Shown: positions 58,601-64,000 of the stretch, one piece after another | Numbering within the stretch: position 1 is the stretch's first letter | Layout of the letters: each line of letters starts with the position of its first letter | Origin: Paracyclopina nana | Taxonomy: Eukaryota; Arthropoda; Copepoda; Cyclopoida; Cyclopettidae | Length of the DNA: 64,000 nt | Reading direction: 5' to 3' | Assembly (NCBI GenBank): GCA_019096065.1 | Contig: JAGUCH010000002.1 | Coordinates: forward strand, 10,428,501-10,492,500 | Notes under the pieces: generated by a model | Seen by the model: only the letters and a program-made list of their open reading frames with translations | Databases searched by the model: none | Told to the model about the DNA's origin: nothing | Translations under genes and position numbers: made by a program

Positions 58601-60318
58601 ATCCCGGCCGATCAGGGATTTTTCGCTGGGCCTAACTTTTGCTGAGGCGGTGGGGAATCATTTTTCTCTACCAGTAACCGAAAATCCTAGGTTAGTTGAA
58701 ATTCCAAGAATAACTTGACCTACTAATTCGATCTAGTTTTCATTCACTGACCTGCATGTAGCGCGCGCAGTCCATTCTAGCAAGCTACAGCACAGAGACT
58801 GCTAAGTGCTGAGCCTCAGCTTTGAGCTCGAATCAGCTGAAAATGTAGCCATTTTTAAAATGCGTGAAAATCGGTAAAATCCATTCAGAATTGAAAGGAG
58901 GCTTCAAGAAGGCTACAAGACTGCAAATTAAAGCTGCATAAGACTACAAATCTAGGCCGCTCAAGACAGCAAATTGAGGCTGATCAAGACTACAAATTGA
59001 GGTTGTTCAAGACTACAATTTGAGGCCGGTCAAGACTGATAATTGAGGCTGTTGCTCAAGACTATTAATTGTGGCTGCTCAAGACCTTGAATTAAGGCTG
59101 CTAAAGACTGCAAAAAGACTAAAAACTACAAATTGAGGCCGTTCATGAGGTGAATTGAGGTTTCTCAAGGTTACAAATTGAGGTCGCTCAAGACTACAGT
59201 TTGAAGCTGCTCAATGCAAAGAATTGAGGCCGCTGAAGACTACGAAGACTTGAGTCCAAATTGATGCCTCTACCGCACAATCTTGACATCAAGCTACCAA
59301 AAAAAAGCTTAGGGAAATAAATTACCCTGGTGATATTTTTTCCCTGGAAAAAAATTTCCCTGGTTAATTTTTTTCCCATTATTGTTGTTACCGGCAGAGA
59401 AATAAACTGAGAACTACTTGGAAATTGAAACCTAACCAGGGATTTTCGGTTACCGGTAGAGAAAAATTATCAAACGGCAGCAAAGTTGCTCAAAATGGGT
59501 AAGCTTTTTTTGAATGAAATCAGTATGATTAACATACAATTCTGACGCTGAGATTTCAGTTGGAAACCCAAAGTAAGGCAGTTGGCGCCATATGTGTGAT
59601 GCAAAACCCTTCAAAAAAAAGCGGCTTGGAATAAAACCTAATCGCAATTCTCGGCTAGGCCGCCTTGGGCGACTTGACTTTTCTCCGCTCAAAGCACCTG
59701 AATGGATGTGGCCAGCGTTTCGCATCTGACAAAGTCGAATTTTGAGGCCAAAACGGCCTCGAGGTAGAGGTTGTAGCGCGACAGCGAGTACGGCTGCGAG
59801 AGTGCAAAGCTGTAGCGTTCGTCCTCTCGGTCGAAGGTGAAAGCGAAGCTGAGCACAAAGTGGTCGGAGTGAATCGGGGACTGGTAGTAGAAGACGAACT
59901 GGTGCTGCATTCGTTGCCACCGCGGCCTCGACGTCGACTTGACGACGGGAGTGAGGCCCTCGGCGAACAGAGTCCGCCATTTGCTCAGGTTGACGACGTT
60001 GAAGATGACCCGCTGGTCCTTTTGGGTGTTCTCCACCGTGAAGTGGAACCATAGCCTTATGACGGGATTATGAATGAGGCTAGGATGTTGCTGTCGCCCA
60101 ATGTCGTACCTAGCTCGCGGATTGGCGGTGTCCGGTCGAATGAAGAGGTCGTACTCCTGGTTGGTAATGAAATCCACCCGGCCCAGGTTCATGGTTTCGT
60201 AGCCGCCGTCGAAGCAGATGTGGCCCTTCTTGGCCTTTCCCGTATGGCCCGGCGGCCGAATCACGAGTCGCTGGATGTTGTTGAGAATGCCTTCGTTTTC
60301 CGAGTCCGAGTCCGCCAT
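43647..60318 (-). CDS. AGBL4: Cytosolic carboxypeptidase 6-like deglutamylase
   Basis: M14D carboxypeptidase that trims polyglutamate side chains, mainly from tubulin. Exons (minus): 60318-60110, 60055-59698, 58275-57833, 46710-46417, 44544-43800 and 43745-43647. Family landmarks are KKGHICFDGGYETMNLGRVD, EYDLFIRPDTANPRAR, RVIFNVVNLSK, VKSTSRPRWQR, the zinc ligands in GRIHASEAPSSF and DVHSHAS, MNPDGVFLGN, DLNRCW, the catalytic Glu in YTLEASLYGY, and VPYTDDMYCRIGRNLARALWDYY. The C-terminal tail is Ser/Pro-rich with no recognised domain. Intron 3 is 11.1 kb and contains a complete LTR retrotransposon; intron 4 contains an array-ended element. Intron 1 is 54 bp, in frame and free of stops, so retention would add 18 residues. 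The initiator ATG at 60318 is preferred over one 33 bp upstream because MADSDSENE fits the acidic CCP6 N terminus. Confidence 0.92.
44585..46045. mobile_element. GTGCGGGTC-ended element with internal 180-bp tandem repeats
   Basis: The left end repeats GACCCGCACC (44598-44640); the right end carries about ten inverted units (GGTGCGGGTCAGTGCGG, 45940-46040). Inside, a unit of about 180 bp (TTGAAATTGCACTTGAAGTT...CCAGTTGTGC) is repeated about four times at 45190-45900 and once inverted at 44780-44960. A tRNA-like box B (GAATCGAACC) occurs at 45067. It lies in CCP6 intron 4, close to exon 5. No coding. Confidence 0.8.
46883..47041. mobile_element. AGCCCGGTTCCAAC MITE, copy 2
   Basis: Same inverted ends and internal CTAGCTCGCGCGCTCAGC core as 30219-30374. 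In CCP6 intron 3, 63 bp from copy 3 and inverted relative to it. Confidence 0.88.
47104..47257. mobile_element. AGCCCGGTTCCAAC MITE, copy 3 (right end eroded)
   Basis: Left end AGCCCGGTTCCAACACGGG is intact; the right end has decayed to TTTTCCTTGTTCC. Orientation is opposite to copy 2. The following 47258-47644 shows nothing recognised. Confidence 0.85.
47645..48185. mobile_element. GATCGCGG-ended element, copy 2
   Basis: Reverse complement of 21840-22350 over its whole length, with the same short inverted arrays at both ends (CCGCGATC / AAGTGGATCGCGG). In CCP6 intron 3, 150 bp from LTR element 2. Confidence 0.85.
48336..48639 (+). repeat. 5' LTR of element 2
   Basis: 304 bp, TG...CA. It is followed at once by TGGCGTCGATTCTCAG, the likely primer-binding site. 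Confidence 0.95.
48695..48846 (+). repeat. Direct duplication in the leader of element 2
   Basis: A unit of about 78 bp (GAGAAGCAGCCG...CTTGGCAGCATCAC) occurs twice in tandem between the primer-binding site and gag, with a few differences. Confidence 0.85.
48869..50374 (+). pseudogene. gag of LTR element 2 (four in-frame stops, frame change at second zinc knuckle)
   Basis: One frame runs from MSQDSINSAGEEEW (48869) through a coiled-coil-like N-terminal part and a capsid-like part (LRTWKTYVQESEIQKKSL, WAAFELKCKAAEF) to a zinc knuckle CFECGSKEHLRTNC. Four stop codons interrupt it: TAG 49313, TAA 49370, TAG 49403 and TAA 49493. A second knuckle begins CQHCKKKG at about 50267, but its distal His and Cys lie in the +1 frame, which is the pol frame. 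A one-base indel near 50288 would explain this, as would a deliberate frameshift. Confidence 0.82.
50157..53669 (+). CDS. pol of LTR element 2 (protease, RT, RNase H, integrase)
   Basis: Open for 1,170 codons. A retropepsin-like part has LPDIGATITVVDE, with Ile where the active-site triad normally has Thr or Ser. The RT has VRLVTDFVQLNKFV, VVGDCAQGYHQI, APMGLTSSSDEW and the catalytic LVDDVLIWG. RNase H has LTTDASRLYGIGYIL, IELELLGIVYG and ADALSRHP. The integrase has a HHCC zinc domain (H-PGQTKS, CKMCQKY) and the catalytic core with MDLGHHEG, RSDNAGCF and NGTAEASVK. The DIG in place of DTG may weaken the protease. The frame opens upstream inside gag, so the true N terminus depends on gag-pol fusion. 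Confidence 0.93.
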   Translation: MLGLRPQVQARRRSMEVALNAEVRSTSEQIVRRHQPVNIARRRVHGADKCFKKKGKGEGGEKKPNGNPMKAIKKFTVKLPLSFDFSSTLECTNAIACNEAIRIMKKSKDRYSLPFIFQSRIKRMEEDDGGAGVIKMAKTKSRKKKEMQQKISKAVSGLRPSCLPNATRVTSSRPTPKAKLLFCPEIGSAFSTYCLPDIGATITVVDEKVAADMGMPIYPNPETVRSVDGTEVKMSRTCEIAISRGMKVVVVTNAVVASLGDDEEVIVDWQTLEILGVVGLNINSTAIAATTMDMTLESLKLKYAEVFADKLDKTRFMKGEPMKIHLVDGDIKPMRISSTNAIPVHLKAAADKCIKDLEDADIVKKLKPGEMTDWTSRGFFVIKSDGKSVRLVTDFVQLNKFVKRPTHPFTSAFHLLKSIPAKAQWFVVGDCAQGYHQIKLEEKSSYLTTFLLPQGRFHYVRAPMGLTSSSDEWCCRSDMIMTGLNGKGVKLVDDVLIWGETEQEALHNLDVLLSNCKTYGVSLSPKKLHMGERVKFAGFMVSKNGVEPHDDNLKAIREYPRPANQSYVRSFLGLAQTLGSFLPDLAHMSASLRELTKAKVQFQWLPKHEEDFNQLKKILTGPLLVKHFDVNKTTVLTTDASRLYGIGYILTQYDPKDPDRSYLITCGSKVNSAAEKNYATIELELLGIVYGCEKSSHFMHGCPKFLVKTDHKPLLGIMKKDMAEITNSRLLRLRERLLPFNFDLVYLEGKLNFIADALSRHPINFSDDHPDAEEAETLKNSKISVISALSVSAQEDPAFQEIHDAAKVDKEYQDLIEAIQEDLQHHEKKGVAIHALKLVPQNLWGQLSVQDGMVVIDGKCVFVPKEARPFILRTLHIAHPGQTKSLATARQFYYWSGMTKDIRQSVEECKMCQKYMASLPHDEEGENMVPTAPMQSIAMDLGHHEGADYLIVVDTFSGWPWIFKMVRYTSEEIIKKLTIIFATFGYPIVMRSDNAGCFTSHEMREFCKEHGIIATTSSPYHHESNGTAEASVKNMKRLVMKTKTLREMNAAVLEFRNLARADGKSPAKMFLGRHLRTKLPIMHEMTKLEMPEPRAEKQLPNEIIPDFKVGEKVRMQNALTKLWEEFGVILEVRHSGRSYVIKNDDGVISVRNKRFLRKHKTADLDANASL
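53760..54512 (+). CDS. LTR element 2, third ORF: single-pass membrane protein
   Basis: 250 residues starting MMYTYTKW; a later in-frame start reads MGSGQS. A polar part precedes one membrane segment (HWIFYGVAFCALMALLWIGL), then a strongly basic stretch (RFRKWRKKASARKRAR) and a Pro/Tyr-rich tail. There is no signal peptide, cysteine-rich ectodomain or furin site, so it does not look like a classical envelope protein. TTTTGCAG at 53704-53711 could be a splice acceptor for a subgenomic mRNA. I do not recognise the family. Confidence 0.7.
   Translation: MMYTYTKWLGTLHTPTAEEAKKNEEKLAALIAKSLVKNCPPVNGTWSEVIMGSGQSTTNSADKAKTQVVDETSHTGIRLADIDIMVPQGSSEEDKSAAEATGRDVTHWIFYGVAFCALMALLWIGLRFRKWRKKASARKRARDSLLIMHSQAATNVPPPVYPQQAPAPYGCPGYASPYVTPFASKMSIAPTPHPMVYQPFPRVVQSLPNMAYGASPLGSSPTVSHPDSPPLPEEEQRRRNRLFAISYNNI
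54537..55289 (+). CDS. LTR element 2, fourth ORF: coiled coil with C-terminal membrane anchor
   Basis: 250 residues starting MSKGQANRPPVDWDHPDWDP. A predicted coiled coil follows (about residues 45-85: LKAELAKAKDEIYDAQ and so on), then a basic middle and a C-terminal hydrophobic segment (YGMFVAAMVAIGVGMFIWC) ending two residues before the stop, a tail-anchor layout. A strong splice acceptor (pyrimidine tract ending TTGCAG at 54534) lies two bases before the ATG, suggesting a spliced message. No known family recognised. Confidence 0.72.
   Translation: MSKGQANRPPVDWDHPDWDPNAPVDEGLIAPAPLDVATLDELDDVAKLKAELAKAKDEIYDAQFRITELKHNLAEANGEIRDLIWTKDVLHADLKHQYNGYRRMLDKIFDNIHKAMNSHSKKWKRTRIVPMTPLRVVVDAKGVRRISRPCYENAESAKHDGYAARAGKAYTRQGIMLEAELIGFGQLDKASHLDDGSDVEATVTKSEVVKIIDLKRDELARVVKDDRQKYGMFVAAMVAIGVGMFIWCSK
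55567..55870 (+). repeat. 3' LTR of element 2
   Basis: 304 bp, about three differences from the 5' LTR (for example CTCACGTG against CTCATGTG). Preceded by GGGGGAGG. Confidence 0.95.
55880..57085. mobile_element. Array-ended element (GCTCACCC arrays) with internal 125-bp repeats
   Basis: The left array (55900-56190) has about two 140-bp units containing GTGCTCACCGTGCTC and GGCGGGCTCACCCAAAGCC. The right array (56890-57085) holds the same units inverted (GGTGAGCACGGTGAGCA). The centre (56225-56710) repeats a unit of about 125 bp with GACTGGTCTCCTAGTGCC three to four times. In CCP6 intron 3, next to LTR element 2. The following 57086-57635 shows nothing convincing. Confidence 0.75.
57636..57788. 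mobile_element. AGCCCGGTTCCAAC MITE, copy 4
   Basis: Ends AGCCCGGTTCCAGC / GGAAGCGGGCT, core as in the other copies but more diverged. It sits 45 bp from CCP6 exon 3. Confidence 0.85.
58468..58657. mobile_element. Palindromic MITE (about 190 bp) in CCP6 intron 2
   Basis: Inverted ends of about 46 bp: TTCCCTACCGCCTCAGCAAA at the left; the right end reads TTCCCCACCGCCTCAGCAAA in reverse complement. An inner pair AAATTTGAGAACC / GGCTCTCAAATTT lies around GAGCGAAGCGAGG. A degenerate relative is at 3387-3497. Confidence 0.85.
58890..59240 (+). repeat. Degenerate 24-27 bp tandem repeat
   Basis: About twelve units of AAGACTACAAATTGAGGCTGCTC with drift, in CCP6 intron 2. Short reading frames here have no family resemblance. 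The rest of the intron (59241-59697) has no recognised feature. Confidence 0.8.
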
Positions 60319-60908
60319 TTTGCCGCCTTCGATCAAACGCTTGATGATCAAATCATTCGCTACCTAGCTACATGAATTGTGCATCGTCGCCATTGAGCGG
60401 TGAAAGCTGCTGCACGGTGCGAGGGAAAAAGAGCTCATTTGAGCTCATTTGGTGAGCTTTCCGTGGTGCGGAGAAGTACCTGGACGGTGAAAGTGAAAAT
60501 TGCCAGCAGCGACTACGTGAGATGGAGAGAGAGCAAGGTAGAGAGAGCAGAAGAGGAGGGCTGGCTTCAAAGGGCTAGCTCGACTCGACCTAGCTAGCTT
60601 CTTTGGTGCCAAGTCAAATGCGCCAGCTAACGCAGCGAGCAAGAAAGCCGCGAAGACGAGCAAGGCCCTCGCTCAGTTGAGGCAAGGGAAGGAAGGAAGA
60701 AAGAATTGCTTTCTCAGCCAACGGCACCACCATTCATGGTTCCCAGCAGCCCGCGACCCACATGTTGATGGGTGAACAACGACTTGAGCCCCGACCATGG
60801 CAGCCGCATGCAACCACGGTAACAAGTAGCGCGGTTGCCACACGATCCTGAGCAATAATAATGCATCATGTTGTTGCCATCGGAGACGTGATTGCCGAGC
60901 CGTCGACC
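60319..60908. promoter_or_regulatory. Divergent promoter region between CCP6 and stomatin genes
   Basis: The two genes are head-to-head, start codons 590 bp apart. The minus-strand start context (GGCAAAATGGCGGA) resembles YY1/Pho-type GCCATNTTG elements common at TATA-less promoters. No TATA box seen. The short reading frames in this stretch look like chance. Confidence 0.45.
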
Positions 60909-62158
60909 ATGGACATCCGAAAGGTGGCCCCCCCAAACCCCCCGTCGCAGCCCCCGCCCCCCACGACGAGCAAGCCCCTGCTCGTCTCCGAGGAGGTGGA
61001 CTTGAGCAACGCGGCGGACATCGTGATCGGCGGTAAGCAACCATACGCATGATTAATCGCTCATCATCGTCATCCTTCCAGCCGACGAATCCGACGACGG
61101 CATCGGACTCTGCGGGCTCCTCTTGACGATGATTTCCTGGGGCCTTGTTCTCGTCACGTTGCCTTTTTCGCTATGCGTCTGCTTTAAGGTAGGCGCCAAG
61201 TCGGTCAGTGCACACATTTCCCATTTCCTCGCATCTCTAGGTTGTTCAGGAGTACGAGAGAGCCGTCATCTTCCGGCTGGGCCGCTTGCTGCACGGGGGC
61301 TCCCGTGGGCCGGGTGAGCATGGCCACGCATACGGTACGGCATCGCGCGTAACCTCGCTCTATCGTTGCAGGCATCTTTTTCGTGCTGCCGTGCATCGAG
61401 TCATATCAGAAGGTGGACCTTCGTACCATCACCCTTGGGGTGCCGCCGCAAGAGGTGCTCACCAAGGACTCGGTGACCGTGTCCGTCGACGCCGTCGTCT
61501 ACTACCGCGTGTCGAACGCGACCGTGTCAGTTGCCAACGTGGAGAATGCTCACCACTCAACCCGGTTACTTGCCCAAACAACTTTGAGGAACATTCTTGG
61601 CACCAAAAGCCTCCATGAGATTTTAAGTGACCGAGAAAGCATTTCCGGATCCATGCAGACCGTCCTTGACGAGGCGACAACCGCTTGGGGAATCAAAGTT
61701 GAGAGAGTGGAAATGTAAGCTCACTTCATGGCCGCCATTCCCTTGCTTGGCTTGATATTATTCCCTCATTGCAGCAAAGACGCGAGGCTTCCCGTGCAAC
61801 TGCAACGTGCGATGGCCGCCGAGGCCGAAGCTGCTCGTGAGGCGAGAGCAAAGGTAAGTTCATCAAATCCACGCCAGCAGTATCCGTACCCTGCTTCTAG
61901 GTCATTGCCGCCGAGGGAGAGCAGAAGGCATCAAGAGCTCTCAAAGAGGCTTCAGAAGTAATGGCGGAGTCGTCATCAGCTCTACAACTGCGTTACTTGC
62001 AAGTACGCCAGACATTTCGCTATATACCACATATATGCATCATTCTCTTTCAGACCCTCAACTCCATATCAGCCGAGAAAAACTCCACGATTATCTTTCC
62101 TCTGCCGCTAGACTTCATTAAGCACTTCCTCAGGCAAAAAGAAGAGAAAACGGATTGA
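60909..62158 (+). CDS. Stomatin-family (band 7/PHB) membrane protein
   Basis: Monotopic scaffold protein of the inner membrane leaflet, related to stomatin, podocin and MEC-2, which gate ion channels. Seven exons: 60909-61032, 61082-61188, 61241-61313, 61372-61714, 61775-61853, 61901-62002 and 62054-62158, all GT-AG. A proline-rich cytoplasmic start is followed by one hydrophobic hairpin (GLLLTMISWGLVLVTLPFSLC). The PHB domain begins VVQEYERAVIFRLGRLL and continues with GIFFVLPCIESYQKVDLRT, LTKDSVTVSVDAVVYYRV, LLAQTTLRNILGT and WGIKVERVEIKD. The end has RAMAAEAEAAREARAKVIAA and STIIFPLPLD. Length is about 310 residues, as expected. An in-frame ATG 48 bp upstream is possible. No PDZ or SCP2 extension. 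Confidence 0.95.
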
Positions 62159-63326
62159 CATTTGTATCACTGCTCAAATCAATTACGTCGTCGTTGCAAC
62201 TAGAGAGCCTTTAGCTTCACCTTATTTAGAATGAGAACACACGAAACGCGCATCTACTACACAACTGCATTTTAGCATTATCCACTTAGTCTTCTTTATT
62301 TTGCCTAAAACATAATCATCCATCACATATAATATAGCTAAAACTTGCAATAAACGGATAACACACCGAGTACCCACACTAACGTACCACAATCATCAAA
62401 ATGATGAAAAAGCTAGGGAATTCTCAGCTACGCAAAATTGGGGCGGCGCGTTTCTTCCTAAAATGCAAATCAACAAAAATACAAGATTGGCACCAAAGGA
62501 CCCTGAGGTGCGAATTCAAGCCTTCGTCAAAGCTGATGGAATGCATACCTAGCTCTAACCTTAGTTGACCCCAAACCATGAATTCCTGCTTGTCAATGAG
62601 CTTGCGAAATAGCAATCAAAGTGAAAAGATAATCATGTTTATTGCTAGGCGAAAATGTCCCTCATGTATGGCATTTCCAAGGAACAAAAACGGCCTTGTT
62701 TAGAGGCACAAAAATAGAGATTTTGAAAGAAAAGGAAGCTGGAGCTCAATTTTAAGACTATTGAGAAGTAAACACTCAAAGTTTATTTCAATTTAAGTGC
62801 CAAACTGGTGAACCAGCTAAAAAATTGCTGAGCTATTACAAATAAGATACAGCTGAAATAATCAAAAATTTTCGGAATTTTGCCCTTAATTTGTTAACTC
62901 GATTCCTGGTTCAACTAGTTGAGAAGCCATTCTTAAGTGGTTTGATAGCAAAACTCCGTTGCCTTATGATTTTAAAAGGGGCCGTGAACTTAAGACATGT
63001 CGATTCCTAGGTGGGAATTGCTCAGGAACCGTACTACTTAGAGACCTGAAACTTTGCATAGTAATAGAAATGTGGAATCCAAGCATGACTTTTAAAAAAG
63101 TAACTTTTTTTCAATAACGCAATATATTAGGAAATAAATTAATAATCAAATTAGCGTGTTTTCTGAAATAATCCAGAGATGGCTCTGCTATCTAGAAACA
63201 TTGCTGCCCTCTATAGCCTGAACAAGAACTACAAACCATAACAAAGTAGCTGAGCGACTGCCTAGCAGTAAGCAGCAGCAGCTGTAGTGAAAAAGTGAAA
63301 AAAGTGAAAAATCATTGAAAAAATGG
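62159..63326. other. Downstream of the stomatin gene, nothing recognised
   Basis: AATAAA at 62349-62354 may serve the stomatin gene. Beyond it the DNA is AT-rich with no gene, RNA or strong repeat that I can support. Confidence 0.5.
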
Positions 63327-64000
63327 ATTGAGGCGGCCAAGACAAGCTAGACGGCCTCGGGACCAGATGGGATCACTGCTTATGACAAGTGTACTTGGCC
63401 AAGACAAGCTAGACAACCTCAGAAACGTCAGAGATCACTACTTATGACAAGTACTTGACCAAAACCAGCTAGACGGCCTCGGGACCGGCAGGGATCCCTG
63501 CTTAAGACAAGTACTTGACCAAGACAAGCTGGACGGCCTCGGAAACGGCCAGGATCCCTGCTTAAGACAAGTTCTTTACCAAGACAAGCTAGACGGCCTC
63601 AGGACCGAATGGGATCACTGCTTATGACAAGTGTACTTGGCCAAGACAAGCTAGACAACCTCAGAAACGTCAGAGATCGCTACCTATGACAAGTACTTGA
63701 CCAAGACAAGCTGGACGGCCTCGGAAACGGCCAGGATCCCTGCTTAAGACAAGTACATGACCAAGACAAGCTGGACGGCCTCGGAAACGGCCAGGATCCC
63801 TGCTTAAGACAAGTTCTTTACCAAGACAAGCTAGACGGCCTCTGGACCGGATGGGATCACTGCTTATGACAAGTATACTTGACCAAAACCAGCTAGACGG
63901 CCTCGGGACCGGCAGTGATCCCTGCTTAAGACAAGTACTTGACCAAGACAAGCCAGACGGCCTCGGGACCAAATGGGATCACTGCTTATGACAAGTTCTT
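63327..64000 (+). repeat. 60-bp minisatellite, continues off the right edge
   Basis: About eleven units of roughly 60 bp with GACCAAGACAAGCTAGACGG, CCTCGGGACCGG, GGGATCCCTGCTTAAGACAA and GTACTT. Variants alternate (GGATCACTGCTTATGAC against GGATCCCTGCTTAAGAC) and blocks of two to three units recur together, suggesting higher-order duplication. Confidence 0.95.

Overview
The window is nuclear DNA of an animal, most likely an arthropod. The genes have short spliced exons, many introns are only 48-57 bp with GT-AG borders, and 3' UTRs look very short. One gene is an 'SmydA/msta'-type SET-MYND protein, a lineage known mainly from arthropods. The phylum is inferred; nothing fixes the species. Genes sit almost back to back, while a few introns and intergenic gaps are swollen by transposable elements.

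Gene layout, left to right: the 5' part of CDC20 (minus, runs off the left edge), head-to-head with a J-domain protein that has a C-terminal membrane anchor (plus); a repeat-rich gap; insulin-degrading enzyme (plus); 92 bp later a TMC-like multipass membrane protein (plus); a decayed CYP4-like P450 (minus), cut off by a repeat; about 13 kb of mobile DNA including a complete LTR retrotransposon (22983-28379); acyloxyacyl hydrolase (plus); then a minus-strand run in transcription order CCP6/AGBL4-like deglutamylase (60318->43647), SmydA-like SET-MYND protein (43460->40530) and ornithine decarboxylase antizyme (40422->39814), separated by only 186 and 107 bp. The antizyme needs a +1 frameshift at a TCC-TGA site. 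A stomatin-family gene (plus) starts head-to-head with CCP6. The right end is a 60-bp minisatellite.

Mobile DNA: a second complete LTR retrotransposon (48336-55870, 5-bp target duplication) lies inside the 11-kb third intron of CCP6 and has two extra membrane-anchored ORFs after pol. The first LTR element has identical LTRs, but most of its reverse transcriptase is replaced by an in-frame array of about 14 copies of a 26-residue repeat. At least five families of ORF-less elements, unrelated in sequence, share one architecture: arrays of a short family-specific tandem motif at both ends, in inverted orientation, around a unique core. One has a clear 9-bp target duplication and an empty-site copy elsewhere in the window. 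Palindromic MITEs, a tRNA-derived SINE-like pair and microsatellites fill much of the rest.

All gene models were made by reading splice sites by eye and matching remembered family sequences. No alignment, transcript or database search was run.
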